Part shown: piece by piece, positions 16,196 to 23,794 of the stretch
Layout: the number at the start of each line of letters is the position of its first letter
Position numbering within the stretch: position 1 is the first letter of the stretch
Assembly (NCBI RefSeq): GCF_047238345.1
Contig: NZ_JBDFMQ010000001.1
Coordinates: forward strand, 3,828,766-3,892,765
DNA: 64,000 nucleotides
Source: Shouchella sp047238345
Lineage (GTDB): Bacteria > Bacillota > Bacilli > Bacillales > Bacillaceae_D
Direction of reading: 5' to 3'
Notes under the pieces: model-generated
What the model was told of the DNA's origin: nothing
Database searches by the model: none
What the model saw: only the letters and a program-made list of their open reading frames with translations
Made by a program: the position numbers and the translations under genes

Positions 16196-18085
16196 TCACG
16201 ATGATGTTTTGGCAAGACGTCCTTGCTCTAAATACACGAGCAAAATTGATACATCTGCAGGATTCACACCAGAGACACGAGAAGCCTGTCCTACAGATAA
16301 TGGTCTAACCAGTTTTAATTTTTGGCGAGCTTCCGTCGCTAGGCCTTGTATGGCATCATAATCAAGGTCTTCAGGAATTTGTTTACGTTCCATTTTCTTT
16401 AATCGATCAACTTGCTGCCATTGTTTTTCGATATATCCTTCATACTTGACTTGGATTTCTACTTGTTCACATACTTCGTCATCAAGTTCCTGTTCTGGCT
16501 GAGGGATCACTTTTAATAAATCCTTATAGGTCATTTCTGGACGTTTTAACATGGCTTCTGCTTTTAATGCTTCGTTCATTTTATTGGAGCCCACTTGTTC
16601 CAACAGCTCATTAACGTCTTCTGATGGCTTAACAATTAGACCTTTAATGCGTCCAATTTCTTCTTCAACAGCTTGTTTCTTATGCAAAAAACGTGCATAG
16701 CGTGCTTCAGAAATCAAGCCAAGCTCAAACCCTTTTTCGGTCAAACGCAAATCTGCATTATCGTGACGTAAAATTAAGCGAAATTCTGCTCTAGACGTTA
16801 ATAACCGATAAGGTTCATTCGTCCCTTTTGTCACTAAATCATCAATCATGACGCCAATATAAGCATCAGAACGGTCTAAAATAAGCGGTTCCTTGCCTGA
16901 AACTTTTCTAGCAGCGTTAATGCCTGCAACAACACCTTGACCAGCTGCTTCCTCGTAACCAGACGTTCCGTTAATTTGACCAGCTGTAAATAGGCCTGGA
17001 ACTGCTTTTGTTTCTAATGTTGGCCAAAGTTGAGTTGGAACAATCGCATCATATTCAATTGCATATCCAGGACGCATCATTTTTACCGCTTCAAGTCCAG
17101 GAATTGTTTTCAACATAGATAGTTGAACATCTTCAGGTAAACTAGTAGAAAGTCCTTGTACGTATACCTCTGTCGTGTTTCGACCTTCTGGCTCAAGGAA
17201 AATTTGATGTCGTGGCTTATCGTTAAAGCGGACAATCTTGTCTTCAATAGATGGGCAATACCTTGGTCCTGTTCCTTCTATCATACCTGAATACATCGGG
17301 GAACGTCCAAGATTTTCACCGATAACTTCATGTGTTTCTGAGCCAGTGTACGTTAGCCAGCAAGGTAGCTGATCCGTAATATACTTTGTAGTCTCATACG
17401 AAAAGGCTCTTGGCGTCTCATCACCAGGCTGAATTTCTGTTTTTGTATAATCAATCGTATTCCCGTTCACTCTAGGTGGGGTACCGGTTTTAAACCGAAC
17501 GATATCAAAACCTAGCTCTTTTAAATGGTCGGATAATTTAATAGAAGGCTGCATATTATTTGGACCAGACTCATAAGAAAGTTCACCTAAAATGATTTTC
17601 CCCTTTAAATAGGTTCCAGTTGTAATCACAACAGCTTTTGACCGGTATTCAGCGCCAGTGTTCGTAATTACACCACGACACTCACCCTCTTCAATGATTA
17701 GGCGGTCAACCATCCCTTGACGCACTAAGAGATTTTCTTGCTCTTCAAGGGTTTTTTTCATCTCATGTTGGTACTGAAATTTATCTGCTTGTGCGCGTAA
17801 CGCGCGAACTGCAGGACCTTTTCCCGTATTCAACATACGCATTTGAATGTGCGTTTTATCAATATTACGAGCCATTTCGCCGCCTAGTGCATCAACCTCT
17901 CGGACAACGATTCCTTTGGCAGGACCACCTACTGATGGGTTACATGGCATATACGCAATGGCGTCCAAATTTAGCGTAAGCATAAGGGTATTTGAACCCA
18001 TTCTTGCGGCAGCAAGTCCGGCTTCTACACCTGCATGACCAGCGCCAATGACAATTACGTCAAATGAATCGGCTTGGTAATTCAT
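16196..18085 (-). CDS. mnmG: tRNA uridine 5-carboxymethylaminomethyl modification enzyme MnmG (GidA)
   Basis: With MnmE, this FAD/NADH enzyme modifies U34 of tRNAs that read two-family codon boxes. The 629-aa protein has the Rossmann motif VIGAGHAGVEA at the N-terminus, the CNPSVGGPAKG signature, GTGPRYCPSIEDKI and a helical C-terminal domain. I chose the ATG at 18085 (MNYQADSFDVIV). Only a distant AAAGGAAGGGAG is present, and a 7-bp hairpin lies between it and the ATG. An ATG at 18127 is possible but has no RBS and gives an atypical extension. It is followed closely by rsmG. Confidence 0.96.
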   Translation of the reverse strand: MNYQADSFDVIVIGAGHAGVEAGLAAARMGSNTLMLTLNLDAIAYMPCNPSVGGPAKGIVVREVDALGGEMARNIDKTHIQMRMLNTGKGPAVRALRAQADKFQYQHEMKKTLEEQENLLVRQGMVDRLIIEEGECRGVITNTGAEYRSKAVVITTGTYLKGKIILGELSYESGPNNMQPSIKLSDHLKELGFDIVRFKTGTPPRVNGNTIDYTKTEIQPGDETPRAFSYETTKYITDQLPCWLTYTGSETHEVIGENLGRSPMYSGMIEGTGPRYCPSIEDKIVRFNDKPRHQIFLEPEGRNTTEVYVQGLSTSLPEDVQLSMLKTIPGLEAVKMMRPGYAIEYDAIVPTQLWPTLETKAVPGLFTAGQINGTSGYEEAAGQGVVAGINAARKVSGKEPLILDRSDAYIGVMIDDLVTKGTNEPYRLLTSRAEFRLILRHDNADLRLTEKGFELGLISEARYARFLHKKQAVEEEIGRIKGLIVKPSEDVNELLEQVGSNKMNEALKAEAMLKRPEMTYKDLLKVIPQPEQELDDEVCEQVEIQVKYEGYIEKQWQQVDRLKKMERKQIPEDLDYDAIQGLATEARQKLKLVRPLSVGQASRVSGVNPADVSILLVYLEQGRLAKTSS

Positions 18086-18094
18086 GTTTATTTC

Positions 18095-18113
18095 GACTAG
18101 GTTTATCCTAGTC
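18095..18113 (-). other. Hairpin between Shine-Dalgarno and start of mnmG
   Basis: GACTAGG and CCTAGTC form a perfect 7-bp stem with a five-base loop, located between the SD-like GGAAGGGAG and the preferred ATG. When folded it would bring the SD to a usable distance, so it may act as a spacing or control element. Confidence 0.5.
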
Positions 18114-18134
18114 TCCCTTCCTTTCATAAGAAAT

Positions 18135-19508
18135 TTATTTTCCTAAGCAAAACTGAGAAAACAATTGATCAATTAAGCTATCTTGTATATCTTCTCCAAT
18201 AATTTCACCTAATAATTCCCATGTGCGCGTGACATCAATTTGAATCAAATCAACCGGTACATCGGCTTCTGTCGCTTGTAAAGCTTCTTCCGCTCGACGT
18301 TTGGCTTCATTTAAAAGACCAATATGCCTTGCATTCGACACATACGTAAGATCTTGTCCTTCAATATCGCCAGCAAAGAATAATTGATTAATGGCTTCTT
18401 CCAATTGATCAACGCCTTCGTCATGAATTAAAGAAGTTGTCACAACAGGGCGACCGTTAGCATATTGATAGACTTTTTCTAAGTCAATTGCTTGTTTTTG
18501 ATCCGTTTTATTTACAATGATCACAACATCCATATCCATAACAGCTTCAAAAAGTGCTTCATCTTCAATCGTTAACGCTTCACTATTATTTAATACAAGC
18601 AAGATTAATTCAGCTTCTTTTAATGCTTTTCTGGAACGTTCAACACCTATTTTTTCGACAATGTCTTCCGTTTCACGTATGCCAGCTGTATCTATTAGCC
18701 TAAGGGGCACACCACGTACATTGACATACTCTTCTAGTGTGTCTCGCGTTGTTCCTGGAATATCTGTCACAATCGCTTTTGATTCATGAACAAGGCTATT
18801 CATTAACGATGACTTCCCTACATTTGGCCGGCCAATAATCGCCGTAGCAAGTCCTTCACGTAAGACTTTTCCCTGTTTAGCTGTGACAAGCAATTTATTT
18901 ATCTCTTCTATGACAGGCACCATCTTTTCTTGAATAATGGCTTGAGTCATCGTTTCCGCATCATATTCGGGGTAATCAATGTTTACTTCCACCGCAGCAA
19001 CTGTTTCAAGTAATTGCTGTCGCAGTTGCTGGATTTTTCCCGATAATCGCCCTTCCACTTGGCGCATTGCCACGTTCATGGCTTGATCCGATTTAGATCG
19101 AATTAAATCCATGACACCTTCTGCTTGCGACAAATCAATTCTACCATTTAAGAAGGCACGTTTTGTGAATTCTCCCGGCTCAGCCAATCGAGCTCCATGT
19201 GCTAACGCTGCTTGCAAAACACGGTTAACCGAAACCAACCCACCATGACAGTTGATCTCAACAATGTTTTCGCGTGTGTAGGTCTTAGGTCCATGCATCA
19301 CCGTAACCATGGCCTCTTCTATCACATCATTTCCTTCTACCAAATGTCCATAAGTAATGGTGTGTGTGTTCACTTCATTTAGTTTTGATGTGCCTTTAAA
19401 AAGTTTATCACTAATATCTATAGCTTGATCTCCGCTGAGCCGGACAATCCCGATTGCTCCTTCACCAAGTGCTGTTGATATTGCTGCGATCGTATCCACA
19501 TTAATCAC
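18135..19508 (-). CDS. mnmE: tRNA modification GTPase MnmE (TrmE)
   Basis: MnmE is the dimeric GTPase partner of MnmG in U34 modification. The 457-aa protein starts with the formyl-THF-binding domain (TIAAISTALGEGAIGIVRLSG) and has a helical domain. Its G domain has GRPNVGKSSLMN, DIPGTTRDTLEEY, DTAGIRETED and NKTD. It ends with the essential FCLGK motif, whose Cys is conserved. It is 49 bases upstream of the mnmG start, in the same direction. Confidence 0.98.
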   Translation of the reverse strand: MINVDTIAAISTALGEGAIGIVRLSGDQAIDISDKLFKGTSKLNEVNTHTITYGHLVEGNDVIEEAMVTVMHGPKTYTRENIVEINCHGGLVSVNRVLQAALAHGARLAEPGEFTKRAFLNGRIDLSQAEGVMDLIRSKSDQAMNVAMRQVEGRLSGKIQQLRQQLLETVAAVEVNIDYPEYDAETMTQAIIQEKMVPVIEEINKLLVTAKQGKVLREGLATAIIGRPNVGKSSLMNSLVHESKAIVTDIPGTTRDTLEEYVNVRGVPLRLIDTAGIRETEDIVEKIGVERSRKALKEAELILLVLNNSEALTIEDEALFEAVMDMDVVIIVNKTDQKQAIDLEKVYQYANGRPVVTTSLIHDEGVDQLEEAINQLFFAGDIEGQDLTYVSNARHIGLLNEAKRRAEEALQATEADVPVDLIQIDVTRTWELLGEIIGEDIQDSLIDQLFSQFCLGK

Positions 19509-19603
19509 CTCCGTAAATTACAGCTTCAACTAATAAGAATAGCATACGCATAGTTGAAAAGCCATTGCTTGACTGTGAACTTTCTTTTCCAGATTTTTAT
19601 TTC

Positions 19604-19641
19604 GAAAAAAATAAGAAGTGCATCAAGTTGCACTCCTTATT
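19604..19641 (-). terminator. jag terminator overlapping the stop codon
   Basis: AATAAGGAGTGCA and TGCACTTCTTATT pair over 12 of 13 positions around a six-base loop. Six or more T follow on the minus strand. The stem includes the jag stop codon, so termination is tightly coupled to the end of the gene. Confidence 0.85.
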
Positions 19642-20269
19642 TCTTAGGTTCAATGACAACATGTCTCTTCGAACCGTTGCCTTTTGATTCAGTTGTAACG
19701 TCCTTGCTATTCGCTAGCGTTGTATGAATAACTTTCCGCTCTCTAGCAGGCATTGGTTCTAACACTACTTTTTCGTTCGTAGACGTTGCCTTTTTACTCA
19801 CACGCAACGCTAGTTGTTTTAGCGTTTCTTCTCGCTTTTCACGATAGCCTCCAGCATTCAAGCGAATACGTGAACCATCAGCTGTTTGTTTAGTAGAAAC
19901 AACGAGGTTTGTCAGATGTTCCAAAGAATCTAAGGTTTGACCTTTTTTTCCAATTAACTTGCCTTGGCCATCGGTTTCTGTGGCTACTAAATCAACGGAT
20001 AGATGTTTACCATCCTTTTGATGAGTAACCTTCGCATTGATCCCCATCAGTTCCGTTGTTTTTAATAGAAAGGATTCAGCAACATCCACGGTCTTTGGTT
20101 TTAAACGAACTTCAATCACTGCCGGTTTTCCACCAAATAACCCTAAGAACCCTTTTTGCGGTTCTTCAATCACGTCATAAATTAATTGATCTTTTTCTGC
20201 ATTCAATTCTATTAACGCTTTATGAACAGCTTCATCTACAGTTCGACCTTTCACCGTTTTTGTTGCCAT
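19637..20269 (-). CDS. jag: RNA-binding protein Jag/KhpB (SpoIIIJ-associated)
   Basis: This cytosolic RNA-binding protein is associated with SpoIIIJ/YidC and envelope growth. The 210-aa protein has the N-terminal Jag_N domain (VKGRTVDEAVHKALIEL and the KGFLGLFGGKPA loop), a KH domain with IGKKGQTLDSLEHLTN, and a C-terminal R3H domain whose signature is PARERKVIHTTL. It starts 15 bases downstream of yidC and belongs to the rpmH-rnpA-yidC-jag transcription unit. Confidence 0.96.
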   Translation of the reverse strand: MATKTVKGRTVDEAVHKALIELNAEKDQLIYDVIEEPQKGFLGLFGGKPAVIEVRLKPKTVDVAESFLLKTTELMGINAKVTHQKDGKHLSVDLVATETDGQGKLIGKKGQTLDSLEHLTNLVVSTKQTADGSRIRLNAGGYREKREETLKQLALRVSKKATSTNEKVVLEPMPARERKVIHTTLANSKDVTTESKGNGSKRHVVIEPKK

Positions 20270-20283
20270 AGTTTGCCCCTTTC

Positions 20284-21129
20284 TTATTTCCGTTTTTTCT
20301 TTTTACTTTTTTTCTTCTTTGTTGAGCTCTTAGATTGATTACTTGATGATTTATTACCCTTTTGAGCGCCTTGATTAACCCCTACCGTCGATTCAAGTCC
20401 TCTTTTTCCAGCATTCGGACCTGTCACAAAGTAGGTTTGCAGGATCATAAAGACGTTCCCGACTACCCAGTATAAAATAACTGCGGCTGGCAAAAAGACC
20501 CCGATGATTAAAATCATAAATGGCATTAAGTATAGTAAGATCTTAGCTTGTGGATTATTTTGCACCATCATCATACGTTGCTGAACAAACGTTAAGACAA
20601 ACGCTAACAGCGGCAAGATGAAGAATGGATCAGGATCACTTAATTGAAACCATGCAAAAGACTCTCCTTGAAAATTCTCAGTTCGCATAATCGCATGATA
20701 AATCGCCAGGAAGATTGGCATTTGAATCAAAATTGGTAAACACCCTGCAAAAGGATTCACTTTATGGGCTGCAAATAACTTTTGCATCTCTTCATTAAGC
20801 TTTAACCGTGTGTTTTGATCTTTCGCACTATAGCTCTCTCTTAATTTCTGCATTTCCGGCTGTAGCTGTTGCATCGCCTTCATGCTTCTTGTTTGTTTTA
20901 ACATCAATGGTAATAAAATCAGACGAAAAAGAATTGTTACAAGTATAATCGCAAAACCATAGCTGCTTACCCATTCTGCAATAAGAATAATGAGCTGTGA
21001 TAACGGATACACAAAGAACGAATTCCAAATCCCTGAACTATCAGAGGTAATAGGTTGATCGATACTAAAACAACCAGATAATAAAAGGAGCATGCTCGCC
21101 ATAATTACGAGCCAGCTAATTCGTTTCAC
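20284..21129 (-). CDS. yidC: Membrane protein insertase YidC/SpoIIIJ
   Basis: This insertase places proteins in the cytoplasmic membrane, alone or with SecYEG, and the SpoIIIJ paralogue is needed for sigma-G activation in the forespore. The 281-aa lipoprotein has signal peptide MKRISWLVIMASMLLLLSGC with the lipobox Cys at 20, five membrane helices, and the coiled cytosolic loop with LQPEMQKLRESY. The tail is very Lys/Ser-rich (about 250-281). Which Bacillus paralogue (SpoIIIJ or YqjG) it represents is judged from its position next to jag. Confidence 0.96.
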   Translation of the reverse strand: MKRISWLVIMASMLLLLSGCFSIDQPITSDSSGIWNSFFVYPLSQLIILIAEWVSSYGFAIILVTILFRLILLPLMLKQTRSMKAMQQLQPEMQKLRESYSAKDQNTRLKLNEEMQKLFAAHKVNPFAGCLPILIQMPIFLAIYHAIMRTENFQGESFAWFQLSDPDPFFILPLLAFVLTFVQQRMMMVQNNPQAKILLYLMPFMILIIGVFLPAAVILYWVVGNVFMILQTYFVTGPNAGKRGLESTVGVNQGAQKGNKSSSNQSKSSTKKKKSKKKKRK

Positions 21130-21151
21130 TTTCTTTGCTTCCTCCTAGCTG

Positions 21152-21514
21152 TTACGTTTCTTTATTTTTTTGTGAACGTACAATCATTTTTGATTTCTTT
21201 AATACGTGTTCTAGACTACTTTTAATTTCATGATAGTTCATATCTTTAGCAGGATTACGTGCAATAACCACATAATCATAATTTTGCTTTATTTCCCCTT
21301 GGACCTGCGTAAAAACTTCACGAACAAATCGTTTAATGCGATTACGACAGACAGCATTCCCTACTCGTTTTGAGACCGATAATCCAAGACGCAATGAATC
21401 TTGTCCCTCTTTTGGGAGAATATAAAGAACAAATTGTCGGTTGGCCATTGAAGATCCTTTATTGAACACAGCCGAAAACTCTTCATTTTTTTTTATTCGT
21501 TGCTCTTTTTTCAT
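21152..21514 (-). CDS. rnpA: Ribonuclease P protein component RnpA
   Basis: RnpA is the protein subunit of RNase P, which trims the 5' leader of pre-tRNAs. The 120-aa basic protein has the family signature RNRIKRFVREVF preceded by SVSKRVGNAVCR, plus VVIARNPAKDMNYHEI. It starts at ATG 21514 with a modest AGAGGGT. It lies downstream of rpmH across a strong hairpin-plus-T-run, which should make rnpA expression lower than rpmH. Confidence 0.97.
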   Translation of the reverse strand: MKKEQRIKKNEEFSAVFNKGSSMANRQFVLYILPKEGQDSLRLGLSVSKRVGNAVCRNRIKRFVREVFTQVQGEIKQNYDYVVIARNPAKDMNYHEIKSSLEHVLKKSKMIVRSQKNKET

Positions 21515-21555
21515 ACGTCACACGACCCTCTTGGCTCATTTGATGTATATACCTG

Positions 21556-21581
21556 AAAAAGACCACTGATGTCAGTGGTCT
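21556..21581 (-). terminator. Attenuating terminator between rpmH and rnpA
   Basis: GACCACTGA and TCAGTGGTC form a perfect 9-bp stem with a two-base loop. CTTTTTC follows on the minus strand and the stem overlaps the rpmH stop codon. It probably reduces read-through into rnpA and yidC. Confidence 0.8.
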
Positions 21582-21717
21582 ATGCAGACAATACTTTTCT
21601 TCCTTTTTGACGACGACGAGAAAGTACTTTACGTCCGTTCTTCGTTGCCATTCTAGCACGGAAGCCGTGATTTTTTTTACGTTTACGGTTATTTGGTTGG
21701 AACGTTGGTTTACCCAT
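21580..21717 (-). CDS. rpmH: 50S ribosomal protein L34
   Basis: L34 is a small basic protein of the large subunit. The hand-translated 45-aa product begins MGKPTFQPNNRKRKKNHGF and ends RRRQKGRKVLSA, matching the L34 family (44-45 aa). AAGGAGGTGG precedes the ATG. A 92-aa ORF in another frame covers the same bases but has no relation to known proteins. It is the first gene of the rpmH-rnpA-yidC-jag unit leaving oriC leftward. Confidence 0.98.
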   Translation of the reverse strand: MGKPTFQPNNRKRKKNHGFRARMATKNGRKVLSRRRQKGRKVLSA

Positions 21718-21763
21718 GTATTCCACCTCCTTCGAGGATTTAAATCTTCAGGCACTCCCAAAA

Positions 21764-21793
21764 ATTATATAGAGATTTAACCGTTTATGTCAA
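21764..21793 (-). promoter_or_regulatory. Sigma-A promoter of rpmH
   Basis: On the minus strand TTGACA, 18 bases, TATAAT: both hexamers are perfect. The start site lies about 40 bases before the rpmH ATG. Confidence 0.88.
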
Positions 21794-21867
21794 GCCTTAT
21801 TAAAAACTTTCTTTTTTTCTTAAACAATTCTTCTTTTCCTTCTTTTTAACAGCTCGCTCTTTTTAAT

Positions 21868-22128
21868 TGTGGACATTATTTTTACCTCTAATACATTATC
21901 TACACGTTATCGACAACGATTTACACATATCTTGTATTGTGGACAACCGAAAACCACTACATCCTGTATTTTGTGGATAAGTTCATTCATCCATTGCGAC
22001 TACAGCTTCTTTTTGATATGATATAAGAGATTTCTTTCGTGGACAATGTGATTACTAAAAGAACCTGTCCACAGCCTGTGGGTAAGGTTGTGGACAGGTT
22101 CTTTGTTTCTGTTTATTTGTTATCCACA
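21868..22128. other. oriC: oriC part 1: DnaA-box cluster upstream of dnaA
   Basis: Perfect DnaA boxes (TTATCCACA or complement) lie at 21972-21980 and 22120-22128. One- or two-mismatch boxes lie at 21868-21876, 21907-21915, 21939-21947, 22039-22047, 22065-22073 and 22089-22097. The rpmH-dnaA position equals the incA/incB region of the B. subtilis origin. It contains no gene and fills the 547-base gap together with the rpmH and dnaA promoters. Confidence 0.92.
22061..22101. repeat. 13-bp perfect inverted repeat with DnaA boxes in both arms
   Basis: GAACCTGTCCACA (22061-22073) is exactly complementary to TGTGGACAGGTTC (22089-22101) across a 15-base loop. Each arm contains a DnaA-box-like TGTCCACA. 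TTTGTTT follows, so it could also terminate rightward transcripts. Confidence 0.85.
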
Positions 22129-22142
22129 GTTTGTTGAAGACA

Positions 22143-22171
22143 TTGATTTTCTCCTCAACATCCTATATTAT
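22143..22171 (+). promoter_or_regulatory. dnaA promoter
   Basis: TTGATT, 17 bases, TATTAT, starting 15 bases after the last upstream DnaA box, so autorepression by DnaA is plausible. The transcript leader is about 85 bases. Confidence 0.7.
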
Positions 22172-22264
22172 GAAAACTTCGCTATATTTATTCATACGTA
22201 TATTTATACCTTAACTTATACAAAAGTTGTACAGTGCAGAAACGTCGCAAAAGGAGGGGCTTTT

Positions 22265-23617
22265 TTGGAAAATATCCATGACCTTTGGAATAAGGTTCTT
22301 GAAGAAATGAAACAAAGAGTGAGCAAACCAAGCTACGAAACGTGGTTGAAGTCAACGACCGCAACTGCTCTTCAAAATGATGTCATCACCATAACAGCAC
22401 CAAATGAGTTTGCAAGAGATTGGCTTGAGGATCATTATTCTAGCTTAGCAGCAGATATTATTGAACATTTAACTGGAGCAAGATTAAATCCAAAGTTTGT
22501 TATCCCGCAGCATGAGCAAGAGGAAGAAGTCATTCAAGAACAACCTACTCCAGCTGCGACAGACGTTAATTTAGCTGCTCAAAACGACACAAATCGTTCG
22601 ATGTTGAACGACAAATATACATTTAACACATTTGTTATCGGATCCGGGAACCGATTTGCTCACGCTGCATCACTTGCTGTTGCTGAAGCTCCGGCAAGAG
22701 CGTATAACCCTCTCTTTATTTATGGTGGTGTTGGATTAGGAAAAACCCACTTAATGCATGCGATTGGCCATTATGTAATGGAACATAATCCAAATGCTAA
22801 AGTCGTTTATCTCTCTTCAGAAAAATTTACGAACGAATTTATCAATGCGATTCGCGACAACAAAGCTGTTCATTTTCGCAATAAATACCGCAACGTAGAT
22901 GTTCTCTTAATTGATGATATTCAGTTTATTGCTGGTAAAATTCAAACACAGGAAGAGTTTTTCCATACATTTAATGCCTTACATGAAGAATCTAAGCAGA
23001 TTGTTATCTCTAGTGACCGCCCTCCTAAAGAGATACCGACTTTAGAAGATCGCCTTCGTTCGAGATTTGAATGGGGCTTGATTACAGATATAACACCACC
23101 GGATCTAGAGACACGAATTGCAATCCTAAGAAAAAAAGCAAAAGCAGAGAATCTTGATATTCCAAATGAAGTTATGCTCTATATCGCGAACCAAATTGAT
23201 ACGAATATCCGAGAATTAGAAGGGGCGTTAATTCGTGTCGTTGCGTATTCTTCTCTCATTAATCAAGACATGAATGCTGATTTGGCCGCGGAAGCACTGA
23301 AAGATATTATTCCAAACGCGCTACCAAAGACTCTTAGCATTTTAGATATTCAAAAGCTTGTTGGTGATCATTACCAAGTGAAACTTGAAGATTTTAAAGC
23401 TAAAAAACGAACAAAGTCTGTTGCGTTTCCAAGGCAAATCGCCATGTATTTATCTCGAGAAATGACAGATGCCTCACTACCGAAAATCGGAAGTGAATTT
23501 GGTGGACGTGATCATACGACCGTTATTCACGCACACGAAAAAATTTCAAAATTACTTGTTACGGATCAAGATTTACAACAAAAAGTTCAAATGATTACGG
23601 AGCAGCTTCGACAATAG
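22265..23617 (+). CDS. dnaA: Chromosomal replication initiator DnaA
   Basis: DnaA is the AAA+ initiator that binds DnaA boxes and opens the origin. The 450-aa protein has domain I (MENIHDLWNKVLEEMKQRVS) and a variable Glu/Gln-rich domain II. Domain III has Walker A GGVGLGKTHL, Walker B VLLIDDIQF and sensor SRLRSRFEWGL. Domain IV ends in the DnaA signature GGRDHTTVIHAHEKI. I use TTG at 22265: it follows AAAGGAGGGG and matches family length. An ATG at 22088 would add 59 unrelated residues and extend into the DnaA-box region. Confidence 0.98.
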   Translation: MENIHDLWNKVLEEMKQRVSKPSYETWLKSTTATALQNDVITITAPNEFARDWLEDHYSSLAADIIEHLTGARLNPKFVIPQHEQEEEVIQEQPTPAATDVNLAAQNDTNRSMLNDKYTFNTFVIGSGNRFAHAASLAVAEAPARAYNPLFIYGGVGLGKTHLMHAIGHYVMEHNPNAKVVYLSSEKFTNEFINAIRDNKAVHFRNKYRNVDVLLIDDIQFIAGKIQTQEEFFHTFNALHEESKQIVISSDRPPKEIPTLEDRLRSRFEWGLITDITPPDLETRIAILRKKAKAENLDIPNEVMLYIANQIDTNIRELEGALIRVVAYSSLINQDMNADLAAEALKDIIPNALPKTLSILDIQKLVGDHYQVKLEDFKAKKRTKSVAFPRQIAMYLSREMTDASLPKIGSEFGGRDHTTVIHAHEKISKLLVTDQDLQQKVQMITEQLRQ

Positions 23618-23618
23618 C

Positions 23619-23775
23619 TGTGAATAATGTGTATAATTGGAACAAGCCTATCCACAATTTACCCACATGTGAATAGGCTATCTATTTACGCATTTTTTTA
23701 GTTATCCACAAACTCACAAGCCCTATTACTATTACTACGACTTTTTTAATAAAAAAAGAATAATATATATGTTTA
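23619..23775. other. oriC: oriC part 2: DnaA boxes, DnaA-trios and unwinding element
   Basis: Boxes matching TTATNCACA lie at 23619-23627, 23628-23636 and 23702-23710 (perfect), with near boxes at 23648-23656, 23659-23667 and 23668-23676. After the perfect box comes CTATTACTATTACTA (23723-23737), a run of TA-rich triplets equal to DnaA-trios. The AT-rich tract 23742-23775 follows. This is the basal unwinding layout known from the B. subtilis dnaA-dnaN gap. Confidence 0.93.
23645..23679. repeat. 12-bp inverted repeat containing DnaA boxes downstream of dnaA
   Basis: AGCCTATCCACA (23645-23656) and TGTGAATAGGCT (23668-23679) pair at 11 of 12 positions, each arm being a DnaA box, with a third near box in the loop. 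A T run (23693-23699) follows, so it may double as the dnaA terminator. Confidence 0.75.
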
Positions 23776-23794
23776 TGAAAAGGAGTATCAACGT

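Noticed and set aside
18661..18685. Half parS-like GTTTCACGT in mnmE
   Set aside because: The right half (ATGCC) does not match, leaving too many mismatches.
21483..21761. 92-aa minus-strand frame spanning rpmH
   Set aside because: It is an out-of-frame shadow of the L34 gene, which has the strong RBS and the matching protein in its own frame.
22088..22264. N-terminal extension of DnaA from an ATG at 22088
   Set aside because: It would translate DnaA boxes and the promoter, and the TTG at 22265 has a strong RBS and family length.
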